Part shown: positions 16,470 to 24,356 of the stretch, one piece after another
How the letters are laid out: each line of letters begins with the position of its first letter
Position numbering within the stretch: position 1 is the stretch's first letter
Position numbers and translations under genes: made by a program
Assembly: GCA_965230245.1 (NCBI GenBank)
Contig: OZ246000.1
Coordinates: 1,674,001-1,738,000, forward strand
DNA: 64,000 bases
Source: JAGNKE01 sp965230245
GTDB taxonomy: Bacteria > Pseudomonadota > Alphaproteobacteria > Micavibrionales > Micavibrionaceae
Reading direction: 5' to 3'
The notes under the pieces: model-generated
The model's input: only the letters and a program-made list of their open reading frames with translations
The model's database searches: none
What the model was told of the DNA's origin: nothing

Positions 16470-18043
16470 TGTTTTAAGGTGCTTAAGAGGTGATCTGAAA
16501 GCCGCAGGGCAAGCGCGGTAATCGTCAAAAACGGGTTCGCATACCCGTAAGCGGGAAACAAGGACGGCCCCGAAATATAAAGATTTCCGTATCCGTGAAC
16601 TTTTGCATCCGCATCCGTCACCGATGTCTTCGGATCATTCCCCATACGTGTCGTTCCCATGAAATGCGAATGAATGCCCGTGATCGGCCAGTCATCTTTT
16701 TCACGCAAAACCGAATATTCGATATGACCGATATTCGCCGCCCGCACGTTTTGATCCAGTAAATCAAAAAAGGAAATCACAGAATCCTTATCTCGTTGCG
16801 TAAACCGCCAGTCGATTTTTGCCTTATAAGATCCGTCCTCCGCCTTGTCTTCGGAGAGCATGACACGGTTCTCACGGTCAGGATACTGATCCAGAAACCC
16901 CCGCAGAATGAATTTCTTTGTTTTAGGCTGCAGCCCCGCAAGCCGCCCCATCGCCTCATAAGCAATCTTGCCGAGCCCCGGAAGCATCCCCTGCATCAGG
17001 GCATTATTATTAACCATCGAATAATCCAGAGCTTTCGTGTTTTTCATCGCCTCAAAGGCTCGGTTGGCCTGATACTCCATGATCGGCGAAAGCTGGACAT
17101 AATGATTAAGCAGCTTGTGTTGCCGCTGCGCTTCTTCCGAAAACCCGACGCCGTAACGGATTGATCCGCCCTGAAAACTGCAATCACTGAACAGGGGATG
17201 CGCACAGTTTTGACGCTTGTTAAAGATAATCGCCGCCATATCCGCCTTGGGATGGGTCGAAAAATACCGCCCGACCGTATCATAGTCATTCCCGATACCG
17301 TTTGCCCGCACATCACGCGCATTCAGCAACATCCGCGGGATTTCAAGTCCGCCGGCTGCCAGAATAAAAACCTTGGCCGTAACCCGAAGCGGGGCAGCTC
17401 CGTCACGGGCAACCTCAAGTGCATCAATCTTCTGCCCGTCCGGGTTCTCGACAATCTTTGAAACCCGCGCATTGAGTAAGACACGCAAACGCGGTGATTT
17501 TTTCATTTCTGCTTTCAGATAATCCGCAACGTCGAACGGCTTCGAAGCCCATAAAAAACACTTAGCCTCAACATCTGATCCGTCACCTAGAACAGGTGAT
17601 AAAGCGGGCATATCCGCCCGCGCATAGTCATTGTCATAGAATGAATCATAATGCGGAATACGCACGATCTTCGCGGCATCTCTGTAATACGGCTCTAAAT
17701 CCTGCCTCTTGAACGGCCAGCCGCTATCCTCGACCCAATCACGTTGATCAAAATCAATACCCTCTAGCGGGCAGGTGCGTCCCGCCCATAAATTAGATGA
17801 GCCGCCAAGTTGTTTCGACCAGCCGAAACGAAGTCCCGCGGCCTGTGCGCTGGAACCGTCTTCATCAACCGTATCTTTGGCCTCATTCAGCTTTTCCCCG
17901 CCGCACTCAAGCACAAGAACATCAATTCCGCCCCGCGCCAAAGACGCCGCCAGAACACCGCCCGCCGGCCCCGATCCGACAATACAGACGTCCGTTTCCA
18001 GCGTATCCGTTCCTGATAATTGATCTAAGGTTTCGATGCCCAT
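16466..18043 (-). CDS. GMC-family FAD-dependent oxidoreductase
   Basis: 525 residues. The N-terminal FAD-binding motif is DVCIVGSGPAGGVLAASLA, followed by the substrate-cap region GGSSNLWAGRTCPLEG and FILAAGGLEIPRMLL. The C-terminal GMC signature is HFMGTTRMG and LYISGPSLFPAYGYANPFLTI. It oxidises an alcohol, probably a sugar or polyol; related proteins occur in glycan loci. ATG at 18041-18043. It is convergent with the polysaccharide arm and separated from the upstream DUF465 gene by 144 nt in which I see no gene. Confidence 0.88.
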   Translation of the reverse strand: MGIETLDQLSGTDTLETDVCIVGSGPAGGVLAASLARGGIDVLVLECGGEKLNEAKDTVDEDGSSAQAAGLRFGWSKQLGGSSNLWAGRTCPLEGIDFDQRDWVEDSGWPFKRQDLEPYYRDAAKIVRIPHYDSFYDNDYARADMPALSPVLGDGSDVEAKCFLWASKPFDVADYLKAEMKKSPRLRVLLNARVSKIVENPDGQKIDALEVARDGAAPLRVTAKVFILAAGGLEIPRMLLNARDVRANGIGNDYDTVGRYFSTHPKADMAAIIFNKRQNCAHPLFSDCSFQGGSIRYGVGFSEEAQRQHKLLNHYVQLSPIMEYQANRAFEAMKNTKALDYSMVNNNALMQGMLPGLGKIAYEAMGRLAGLQPKTKKFILRGFLDQYPDRENRVMLSEDKAEDGSYKAKIDWRFTQRDKDSVISFFDLLDQNVRAANIGHIEYSVLREKDDWPITGIHSHFMGTTRMGNDPKTSVTDADAKVHGYGNLYISGPSLFPAYGYANPFLTITALALRLSDHLLSTLKH

Positions 18044-18187
18044 GAAGTCAGTCGGCCTGCATATGCTGTAAAAATAAAACAGCGACCATCATAGCCGCCG
18101 TTATTGAAGAAATAAATTTAACATCGCCCTTTACGGAATAACAATCCATAAAAACACGACAAAGCGCGATAGAAAGGAAAGGGCAGG

Positions 18188-18433
18188 CTAGGCTTCAGCC
18201 TTGGTAATCATCCCCATCATCTCGTCTTTCAACGCAAGGCGCTGCTTTTTCAGATCCTCCAGATGATCGTCGCTCGTGGCTTCAACACCTTTTTCAAAAC
18301 GCAGAATGTCCTTATTCAGGTCATCGTACTTATCGTAAAGCTTGGAAAAATGGTTGTTATTATTTTTTAACTCCACAATCGTCTCTTTGTGATCGGGAAG
18401 TTCGCTGAGTAAATCATGATGTTCTGTAAGCAT
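18188..18433 (-). CDS. DUF465 (YdcH-like) small helical protein
   Basis: 81 residues from ATG 18431-18433, with AGGA 9 nt upstream; an in-frame TTG three codons earlier sits too close to that site. It is an all-helical hairpin with the DUF465 pattern: HHDLLSELPDHKETI, FSKLYDKYDDLNKDILRFE and LEDLKKQRLALKDEMM. This family is common in proteobacteria and has no established biochemical role. It lies 30 nt downstream of the 117-residue unknown gene, probably in the same transcript behind the TTGAC-N4-GTCAA site at 18874. Confidence 0.85.
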   Translation of the reverse strand: MLTEHHDLLSELPDHKETIVELKNNNNHFSKLYDKYDDLNKDILRFEKGVEATSDDHLEDLKKQRLALKDEMMGMITKAEA

Positions 18434-18463
18434 ATGTATCAATCCTTTTAATGATAATTCGTA

Positions 18464-18817
18464 TTATGAAATAGAGACAATCTGAAACGGCATTTGCGTC
18501 TCATCATGCTCGGTAATGGTAATGTATTCGCCCTCGGCAAAAACATGGCGGTCAAAACGGAAGATTGGTTCCTCGTCCAGAGTTTCGTCATATTCAATCG
18601 CCCAGTGATTGCCGCGGTGATGGACAAGGTGACCGTTCTCATCATCTTCGTTCTTCCAGAACCGCGTCACGGTACACTTGTCCTTATTTTCCTTCCAGCC
18701 CTCGATATCGAGATGCCCTTCATTATCAAGCGGCGCGACAATCACATATCCGCACTCGCTTGAACCTTGCGGAAACCCCTCTGTACGGGCGAGTTCTAAC
18801 CTGATTTTTTTAAGCAC
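18464..18817 (-). CDS. Conserved protein of unknown function
   Basis: 117 residues, GTG start at 18815-18817 with AGGAGG 5 nt upstream. The overlapping ATG is in another frame. It is soluble with no signal peptide and rich in acidic and aromatic residues: ELARTEGFPQGSSECGYVIV, DIEGWKENKDKCTVTRFWK, GHLVHHRGNHWAIEYD and GEYITITEHD. It resembles hypothetical proteins I associate with other alphaproteobacteria, but I cannot assign a family or function. It is the first gene of a two-gene operon with the DUF465 gene, and a perfect FNR-like palindrome lies 57-70 nt upstream of its start. Confidence 0.8.
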   Translation of the reverse strand: MLKKIRLELARTEGFPQGSSECGYVIVAPLDNEGHLDIEGWKENKDKCTVTRFWKNEDDENGHLVHHRGNHWAIEYDETLDEEPIFRFDRHVFAEGEYITITEHDETQMPFQIVSIS

Positions 18818-18873
18818 ATGTCCCTCCTATTACGAGTATAAGAAAATTCTATACACGTCATACTATGAAAACA

Positions 18874-18887
18874 TTGACCGAGGTCAA
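18874..18887. promoter_or_regulatory. FNR/FixK-like palindrome TTGAC-CGAG-GTCAA
   Basis: This is a perfect palindrome of the Crp/Fnr-family type (TTGA-N6-TCAA core), between the divergent unknown/DUF465 operon and the queC leader. If activation occurs from about -41.5, the minus-strand start of transcription would fall just upstream of the GTG at 18817. For the plus strand it would fall near 18922, upstream of the riboswitch. Three more perfect copies are in the window (46799, 48056, 56775). Confidence 0.65.
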
Positions 18888-18953
18888 ACGGAATACAAAC
18901 CTACATAGTTTCAAAATCTTTGCTTTTTATGTCTAAGCTGTTATAAAGACGGC

Positions 18954-18981
18954 GTTTTCCCTGTCTAATACAGGAGAAAAC
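18954..18981 (+). other. Hairpin directly upstream of the preQ1 aptamer
   Basis: Inverted repeat GTTTTCCCTGT (18954-18964) and ACAGGAGAAAAC (18970-18981): 11 pairs with one bulged base and a 5-nt loop. Its 3' arm contains the AGGAG Shine-Dalgarno of the leader ORF starting at 18982, so folding would mask that site. It abuts P1 of the preQ1 aptamer. Confidence 0.55.
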
Positions 18982-19015
18982 ATGGGTCGCAGCCTACCCC
19001 ATAAACAAAACAAGG
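18982..19015 (+). promoter_or_regulatory. preQ1-I riboswitch aptamer (type 2) controlling queC
   Basis: P1 is ATGGG (18982-18986) paired with CCCAT (18998-19002). The first loop is TCGCAG (18987-18992). The A-rich tail AAACAAAACAAGG (19003-19015) provides the P2/pseudoknot strand. The TCGCAG loop and AACAAAACAAGG tail match the well-known type 2 preQ1-I aptamer as I remember it from Thermoanaerobacter. The tail's AAGG is also the Shine-Dalgarno for queC (9 nt before ATG 19026). Ligand binding should therefore hide the site and shut down queC translation when preQ1 is plentiful. No terminator follows, supporting translational control. Confidence 0.88.
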
Positions 19016-19026
19016 ACTTAAAGTGA
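18982..19026 (+). CDS. Candidate 14-codon leader peptide through the preQ1 aptamer
   Basis: ATG 18982 has AGGAG five nt upstream (18972-18976), the strongest ribosome site in this leader. The frame reads MGRSLPHKQNKDLK and stops at TGA 19024-19026, which shares its A with the queC ATG (TGATG). It spans the whole riboswitch. The codons are set by aptamer sequence, so the peptide itself may not matter; the arrangement would couple ribosome passage to aptamer unfolding and to queC re-initiation. It may be chance, but the ribosome site, frame and stop overlap all fit. Confidence 0.5.
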   Translation: MGRSLPHKQNKDLK

Positions 19027-19751
19027 TGAAAACTATCGTTATCTGCTCCGGCGGACTGGATTCTGTGACGCTCGCGCACAAAGTTGCTAAAGAGCATGAC
19101 CTCGTCGGGCTTGTCTCCTTTGACTACGGACAGCGGCATAAAAAGGAACTGGCCTTTGCGGAGCGTGCGGCGAAAAAACTCGGTGTATCGCACCACCTGA
19201 TTGATATTTCCAATGTTGGCAAAATGCTGAGCGGCTCCGCCCTGACCGATGATCTGGATGTTCCCGAAGGGCACTATGCCGAGGACAACATGAAAGTCAC
19301 GGTCGTACCCAACCGCAACGCTATCATGTTGACCATCGCTTACGGGGTTGCCAGCGCACAAGGCGCGGATACCGTTGCAACAGCCGTTCACGGCGGCGAC
19401 CATTTCATATACCCCGACTGCCGCCCCGGTTTCGTTAAGGCCTTTGACGAGATGCAAAAACACGCCCTCGAAGGCGTTTCGGAAGTCAGCCTCTACACAC
19501 CCTTCCTGAACAAGACCAAGGCGCAAATCGTCGAGGAGGGCGCAAAGGCAGGCGTTGACTTCGCCGAAACATGGTCATGCTACAAGGGCGCAGAAAACCA
19601 TTGCGGACGTTGCGGCACATGCGTCGAACGCCGCGAGGCCTTCGATATCGCAGGCGCAGAAGATCCGACCGTTTACGACGACCCCGATTTCTGGATTGAA
19701 ACCGTCGCCAAAGCAAAACAAAAACAAATACAAAACAAACAAGCGGGATAA
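19026..19751 (+). CDS. queC: 7-cyano-7-deazaguanine synthase
   Basis: 241 residues from ATG 19026 (a GTG at 19023 is an alternative). It is an ATP-dependent ligase converting 7-carboxy-7-deazaguanine to preQ0. The PP-loop is CSGGLDSVTLAHK at residues about 7-19, followed by FDYGQRHKKEL and VPNRNAIMLTIA. The C-terminal zinc site is CYKGAENHCGRCGTC, with four Cys. It is the first gene of a queC-queD-queE-(unknown)-queF operon and is controlled by the preQ1 riboswitch just upstream. The gap to queD is 3 nt. Confidence 0.97.
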   Translation: MKTIVICSGGLDSVTLAHKVAKEHDLVGLVSFDYGQRHKKELAFAERAAKKLGVSHHLIDISNVGKMLSGSALTDDLDVPEGHYAEDNMKVTVVPNRNAIMLTIAYGVASAQGADTVATAVHGGDHFIYPDCRPGFVKAFDEMQKHALEGVSEVSLYTPFLNKTKAQIVEEGAKAGVDFAETWSCYKGAENHCGRCGTCVERREAFDIAGAEDPTVYDDPDFWIETVAKAKQKQIQNKQAG

Positions 19752-19754
19752 AAA

Positions 19755-20114
19755 ATGTATACAATTTCAAAGGAATACCACTTCTCCGCCTCTCACCAAC
19801 TTCTTCATTTGCCCGAAAGCCACCCGTGTTCACGCATGCACGGACACAACTATGTCGTCATCGTTGAACTGGCCTCCGAAACCTTGAACGAGGTTGGCTT
19901 CGTACGCGATTACCGCGAACTGGATGATCTGAAACGCTACATCGATGACACGCTCGATCACCACCACCTCAATGATATCCTCGGTGATAACAACGTCACG
20001 GCGGAACAAATCGCAAAACACCTATATGACTGGTGCAAATCCCGCTGGGAAGAGGTGACCGCAGTTAAAATCAAGGAAACGCCGCGTACAACGGCTGAAT
20101 ACCGCCCGTCATGA
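19755..20114 (+). CDS. queD: 6-carboxy-5,6,7,8-tetrahydropterin synthase
   Basis: 119 residues. It makes 6-carboxytetrahydropterin from dihydroneopterin triphosphate. Zinc ligands His14 (FSASHQL), His29 and His31 (RMHGHNY), and the catalytic Cys25 in SHPCSRMHGH, are present. LDHHHLND and a late acidic KIKETPRTTAEYRPS close the family pattern. ATG start. Its TGA overlaps the queE ATG (ATGA). Confidence 0.96.
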   Translation: MYTISKEYHFSASHQLLHLPESHPCSRMHGHNYVVIVELASETLNEVGFVRDYRELDDLKRYIDDTLDHHHLNDILGDNNVTAEQIAKHLYDWCKSRWEEVTAVKIKETPRTTAEYRPS

Positions 20115-20863
20115 CCACCGCGCAAGCCGACAAAAAACACAAGCCGATCCGCATCAGCGAGATTTTCGGTCCCACGATACAGGGGGAGGGCGCCCTCATC
20201 GGGCAGCCCACCGTTTTCGTGCGCACAGGCGGCTGTGACTACCGCTGCGTCTGGTGCGATACGCTCCACGCGGTCGATAGCGACTACCGCAACGACTGGA
20301 AACCCATGTCGGCGCAGGATATCTTTACGCAAATCGAAACCCTGTCAGGTTGCAAACCGATTATGGTCTCGCTCTCCGGCGGCAATCCCGCCATTCAGGA
20401 TTTCAAACCGCTCCTCGATATCGGACATGAACGCGGCTACCGCTTCGCACTGGAAACCCAGGGCTCCGTTGCCGCCGACTGGTTCAGGGACCTCGACGTC
20501 CTGACCCTCAGCCCAAAACCCCCGAGCAGTGAAATGGAAACCGATTGGAACGCCTTTGATGACTGCCTGCGCGTCGCAGAAGGTAAGCCGGACATTGCCC
20601 TGAAAATCGTGATTTTCGATGATGCGGATTATGCCTACGCAAAGGACGCCGCCGCCCGCTATCCCGTTCTGCCGCTCTATTTACAACCCGGCAACCACAC
20701 GCCGCCCCCTGCCGATGATAAGGACGGCGGAACAATTGATCTGGACGGCATCAACGAACGCCTGCTCTGGCTGGTGGAGAAAGTCACAAACGATAAACTC
20801 TTTAACGCAACCGTTCTGCCCCAACTTCATGTTATGCTCTGGGGCAACAAGAGAGGCGTGTAA
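20111..20863 (+). CDS. queE: 7-carboxy-7-deazaguanine synthase (radical SAM)
   Basis: 250 residues. It converts 6-carboxytetrahydropterin to 7-carboxy-7-deazaguanine. The N-terminal IFGPTIQGEGALIGQPTVFV is the QueE signature. The cluster motif Cys42-x3-Cys46-x2-Cys49 (GGCDYRCVWCD) binds the 4Fe-4S cluster, and SLSGGNPAIQDF and LETQGS follow. It starts inside the queD stop (4 nt overlap) and is followed at zero spacing by the unknown membrane protein gene. Confidence 0.96.
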   Translation: MTTAQADKKHKPIRISEIFGPTIQGEGALIGQPTVFVRTGGCDYRCVWCDTLHAVDSDYRNDWKPMSAQDIFTQIETLSGCKPIMVSLSGGNPAIQDFKPLLDIGHERGYRFALETQGSVAADWFRDLDVLTLSPKPPSSEMETDWNAFDDCLRVAEGKPDIALKIVIFDDADYAYAKDAAARYPVLPLYLQPGNHTPPPADDKDGGTIDLDGINERLLWLVEKVTNDKLFNATVLPQLHVMLWGNKRGV

Positions 20864-21403
20864 ATGACTGACAAAAAAGAAAATTCGTTATTCGGAAACA
20901 TATTGCTGATCCTTTTGTTCACAATTATGGGATTGGCCGTGATTGCGCCGATTATCATGGGGATATACGAGTTCTGGTCAGCGTCCGATGACTTTACAAC
21001 GCCATTTGTTCTCTACGCCGGCATGTCCGGCCTTCTGCTAACCTTGCTTTGGATCGGGCTGGGCGGTGTATTGTTTTTCTGCGTGAAGATGCGGTTTGAA
21101 TATATAGGAATGATAATTTCTGCGATCTTCTACATGGTTATATGGTTTGGTGTCTATGCTCTGTATGAAGAGCCCCTCACGAAATACTATGTAGCCACTG
21201 TCATCAATCAGGATCAGAAAAAATATGAGTATTGCGGTTATCAATACAAGACACAATCCAAAGAGCAATACTCGAAAATTTTTGTGTTTGCCAAAGCGGA
21301 TGTAGGATGCGAACCATATGAACAACTTGGCTTACGAAAACTGGATACTCAGAAAGCACGCAATGCCATAGACGAGTTAAACAGGAAATTCCGAAAAGAC
21401 TAG
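20864..21403 (+). CDS. Unknown membrane protein inside the queuosine operon
   Basis: 179 residues. Three hydrophobic helices (about residues 11-37, 46-75 and 80-105) are followed by a soluble C-terminal domain of about 75 residues containing two Cys (YEYCGYQYK and ADVGCEPYEQ). I recognise no family. It begins directly after the queE stop and ends 13 nt before queF, so it is co-transcribed with the preQ1 pathway. Its job may or may not be related; transport or salvage of a deazaguanine is only a guess. Confidence 0.75.
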   Translation: MTDKKENSLFGNILLILLFTIMGLAVIAPIIMGIYEFWSASDDFTTPFVLYAGMSGLLLTLLWIGLGGVLFFCVKMRFEYIGMIISAIFYMVIWFGVYALYEEPLTKYYVATVINQDQKKYEYCGYQYKTQSKEQYSKIFVFAKADVGCEPYEQLGLRKLDTQKARNAIDELNRKFRKD

Positions 21404-21416
21404 GACATAAAAGACC

Positions 21417-21884
21417 ATGAGCGATAAAACCATATACGAAAACCTGACCCAGCTCGGCAGCAAGACCAACCTGCCCGCAAATCCGGAGGAGGCCGTGCTG
21501 GAGCGCGTGCCGAACCCGCAAGCCGGAACGGATTATCTCGTGCGCTTTACCGCGCCGGAATTCACCTCCATGTGTCCGCTCACAGGCGCACCCGACTTCG
21601 CGCATCTGATGTTGGATTATATCCCCGGCGACTGGCTGGTGGAGAGTAAATCCCTCAAACTCTTCCTCGGATCATTCCGCAACCACGGCGCATTTCATGA
21701 GGACTGCACGATTCAGATCGCCAAACGCATCATCGAAGCCATCGAACCGCAATGGCTAAGGCTCGGCGGCTATTGGTATCCGCGCGGCGGCATCCCGATT
21801 GACGTCTTCTTCCAGACGGGCGAAGCCCCCGACCACGTCTGGATCCCTGACCAAGGCGTCCCGCCGTATAGAGGGCGGGGGTAA
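21417..21884 (+). CDS. queF: NADPH-dependent preQ0 reductase
   Basis: 155 residues, short (type I) QueF. It reduces the nitrile of preQ0 to the amine of preQ1. The active site FTSMCPLTGAPDFAHL has Cys53 and Asp60, followed by ESKSLKLFLGSFRNHGAFHEDC and the NADPH-region YWYPRGGIPIDVF. It completes queC-D-E-F, so the cell can make preQ1 from GTP provided a GTP cyclohydrolase is elsewhere. Its TAA shares a base with the next ATG. Confidence 0.96.
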   Translation: MSDKTIYENLTQLGSKTNLPANPEEAVLERVPNPQAGTDYLVRFTAPEFTSMCPLTGAPDFAHLMLDYIPGDWLVESKSLKLFLGSFRNHGAFHEDCTIQIAKRIIEAIEPQWLRLGGYWYPRGGIPIDVFFQTGEAPDHVWIPDQGVPPYRGRG

Positions 21885-22576
21885 TGATGAAAAAACTTCT
21901 GTTTGGCGGCCTGATTGTTTTAGCCCTGATTGCAGGGGGCTACACCATGCTGCGTCTGACCGAAGCATCCGCGGAAACTCTGCCTGAATTAAAAAACGGT
22001 GATCTGATCTTCCAGACCATCCATTCGTCACAAACGCTTGCCATCATGATGGCATCGGGCAGCCCTTACACCCACACGGGCATTATCAAAATGATCGACG
22101 GAAAAACTTTCGTCGTTGAGGCCGTCGGCCCTGTACGTGAAATCGCGCTCGATCAATGGATAGAGCAGGGCATCGGCAAAAGAATTGCGGTAATGCGCAA
22201 AACAGACCTTACCGATGAAGACGCAAACAAAATTCTAACTCAGGCCAAAACGTATTATGGCCGCCCCTATGATTTTTTCTTCCTGCTGGATAAGGAAAAA
22301 ATCTACTGCAGCGAGCTACTTTACTACGCCTATCTGGAAGGCGCGGGGATTACGCTGGGGAAAAAAGAAAAGCTCAAGGATCTGAACTTTAACAACGCCG
22401 CCGTACAAAAACTGATCGAGGCGCGCTGGCAAAATTATCCGCCATGTAAAAACGCAGGGGTAAAGGACATGGACTCCTGCATCCCGATCGTATTGGAGCA
22501 GGACATGGTCACCCCCGAAAGCATCGCATCCGACGCACAACTTGAAATGGTGTTTTCAAATTACGGCTTACAGTAA
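21884..22576 (+). CDS. YiiX/YebB-like permuted NlpC/P60 cysteine hydrolase
   Basis: 230 residues from ATG 21884 (a second ATG follows directly). It has an N-terminal signal or anchor helix (about residues 4-22), then the YiiX-type pattern: NGDLIFQTIHSSQTLAIMMA, SPYTHTGIIK with the catalytic His, VVEAVGPVREIALDQWI and KIYCSELLYYAYL with the catalytic Cys. Family members are lipid- or amide-directed hydrolases of the cell envelope, poorly characterised. It overlaps the queF stop, so it is the last gene of the operon; no functional tie to queuosine is evident. Confidence 0.8.
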   Translation: MMKKLLFGGLIVLALIAGGYTMLRLTEASAETLPELKNGDLIFQTIHSSQTLAIMMASGSPYTHTGIIKMIDGKTFVVEAVGPVREIALDQWIEQGIGKRIAVMRKTDLTDEDANKILTQAKTYYGRPYDFFFLLDKEKIYCSELLYYAYLEGAGITLGKKEKLKDLNFNNAAVQKLIEARWQNYPPCKNAGVKDMDSCIPIVLEQDMVTPESIASDAQLEMVFSNYGLQ

Positions 22577-22642
22577 CAACACATAATCCAAAAAACCACG
22601 ATCTTGCCACAATGATGGTCTGTTAAAATCACGATCAAACTG

Positions 22643-22648
22643 TATAAT
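22643..22648 (+). promoter_or_regulatory. Candidate -10 element TATAAT
   Basis: A perfect TATAAT lies 33 nt upstream of the ATG at 22681, in the 104-nt gap after the YiiX-like gene. No good -35 hexamer is seen at the usual distance. It would transcribe the unknown gene and 3-hydroxybutyrate dehydrogenase. Confidence 0.3.
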
Positions 22649-22680
22649 TACCCTTCAGTATAAAAAAGGATAATAACGGT

Positions 22681-23514
22681 ATGCAAGGATCAATAGCGCA
22701 AATTATCGCACTGACCAATTGGGGGAATTCATATCTGCGTCGTGATCTCGACCTCGAGAAGGAAAAGTTCTATCCCGACAATTCGGCTTTCGACCTCTCC
22801 CGCGATGTCACATTTGCAAGTGTAGACAAGGTTTCGGGGCTGGAAGAAGAATATGCGCCCGACCCGATCGCATGGCTGAAAAAGCTCAAAGAGCAAAAAT
22901 GCCAGATGCTCCGCCTGCATTACCGCCCGAGCGAAAATCCCGATGTACCAGACCGCGCATCCGTAGGTCTGATGGGTGGCGGCGGCCGCTGGTTTATCGA
23001 GGCCGTAAAGGTCGTCACATCCGATTATTGGGAAGCCGACTGGCTGAATGCAAAGGTGGATAACCCTGAGGAAAAAGGTTGGAAAGTTGTTTACAAACGG
23101 GTCTCCGCCAACGAGCCCGTGAACAAGATCGAATTCCGCTCCTCTCTGGAAGAATGGAACTCCCACCTCGCCAAACACCTGAAAATCATGTCGGATTTTG
23201 CCCGTAAACACAAACAAGAAAAATTCGCGGACATTTTCGAAGAGGGCATCAAAATTGCGGAAGAGGGCAAAGACCCTCTCAAAGACGCATCTCATCCCGA
23301 TATCCTTTACAAGGAACATTTTAGTGTGAAGGCGCATCGCGCACTCGCCTGCGTTCAAAAGGTCTGGGTATTCGGCGGCAAGGGCTCATGGAATGACGTC
23401 ATGCTCGAAGATGACGAAGACCACAAGGAATATGAGGAACTTTCCGAAACCTTGTTCGTAATGCTGATAAAGGCTTCCGTTTACACCGTGAACGCCGGAT
23501 TCCTGCCCAAATAA
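22681..23514 (+). CDS. Protein of unknown function
   Basis: 277 residues, soluble, no signal peptide, high in Lys/Glu/Trp. The beginning (ALTNWGNSYLRRDLDLEKEKFYP) and the segment GLMGGGGRWFIEAVK look well structured; the second half is helical (SSLEEWNSHLAKHLKIMSDFARKHK, FADIFEEGIKIAEEG). I do not recognise a family. It is followed after 62 nt by 3-hydroxybutyrate dehydrogenase on the same strand, probably in one transcript. Confidence 0.75.
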   Translation: MQGSIAQIIALTNWGNSYLRRDLDLEKEKFYPDNSAFDLSRDVTFASVDKVSGLEEEYAPDPIAWLKKLKEQKCQMLRLHYRPSENPDVPDRASVGLMGGGGRWFIEAVKVVTSDYWEADWLNAKVDNPEEKGWKVVYKRVSANEPVNKIEFRSSLEEWNSHLAKHLKIMSDFARKHKQEKFADIFEEGIKIAEEGKDPLKDASHPDILYKEHFSVKAHRALACVQKVWVFGGKGSWNDVMLEDDEDHKEYEELSETLFVMLIKASVYTVNAGFLPK

Positions 23515-23576
23515 GCGGCAAAAATCAGGATAAAACAAACAGATCACAAAACACCAATCAACGAAGGATATCACCC

Positions 23577-24356
23577 ATGCTCAAAGGCAAAACCGCAGTG
23601 ATAACAGGCTCAACAAGTGGAATAGGGCTCGGCATAGCCAACGCCTTCGCCGATCAGGGCATTAATGTGGTCATCAATGGCTTTGGCGATAAGGATGAAA
23701 TCGAAAAAGAGCGCAAAGCCCTTGAGGACAAAGGTGTCAAAGCCATCTATAACGGCGCGGACATGACCAAGCCCGACGAGATCGAGGCGCTCATAAAACA
23801 AGCCGCAGATGAAATGGGCAGCGTCGATATCCTCATCAACAATGCGGGTATTCAGTACGTGTCAAAGGTCGAGGAATTCCCGCCGGAAAAATGGGACGCG
23901 ATCATCGCGATCAACCTCTCCTCCAGCTTCCACACCACCCGCCACGCGATCCCCCTGATGAAAAAACAGGGCTGGGGACGCGTTATTAACATGGCCTCCG
24001 CACACGGTCTGGTGGCCTCACCGTTCAAATCCGCGTATGTCGCGGCCAAACACGGTATTTTGGGCTTTACAAAAACCATCGCCCTCGAAGTCGCGCAGGA
24101 TAACATCACCTGCAACGCCATCTGCCCGGGCTATGTGAAAACACCGCTGGTCGAGGGACAAATCAAAGACACCGCAAAGGCACGCGGAATCTCCGAGGAA
24201 GAAGTCAAAAACGACGTCATGCTTGCCGCGCAGCACACGAAGAAATTCGTAACCGTAGAGCAGGTCGCCGACCTCGCGCTTTTCCTCTGCTCCGATGCGG
24301 CCGAAAACATCACGGGCGCGCCGATGCGCGTCGACGGCGGCTGGACGGCGGCTTAA
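23577..24356 (+). CDS. 3-hydroxybutyrate dehydrogenase (SDR)
   Basis: 259 residues. It interconverts 3-hydroxybutyrate and acetoacetate with NAD, in PHB or ketone-body use. The NAD motif is TGSTSGIGLGIA, with NNAG at 88-91. The catalytic triad is Ser141 (NMASAHG), Tyr154 and Lys158 (SAYVAAKHG). LVASPFKSAYVAAKHG, TCNAICPGYVKTPLVE and the end VDGGWTAA are the hallmarks of BdhA/HbdH rather than general SDRs. Its TAA overlaps the TAA of the convergent YIP1 gene (TTAA at 24353-24356). Confidence 0.93.
   Translation: MLKGKTAVITGSTSGIGLGIANAFADQGINVVINGFGDKDEIEKERKALEDKGVKAIYNGADMTKPDEIEALIKQAADEMGSVDILINNAGIQYVSKVEEFPPEKWDAIIAINLSSSFHTTRHAIPLMKKQGWGRVINMASAHGLVASPFKSAYVAAKHGILGFTKTIALEVAQDNITCNAICPGYVKTPLVEGQIKDTAKARGISEEEVKNDVMLAAQHTKKFVTVEQVADLALFLCSDAAENITGAPMRVDGGWTAA

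Noticed and set aside
18982..19015. An intrinsic terminator as the riboswitch output
   Set aside because: No GC hairpin with a T-run lies between the aptamer and queC; the aptamer tail is itself the ribosome site, so control is most likely translational.
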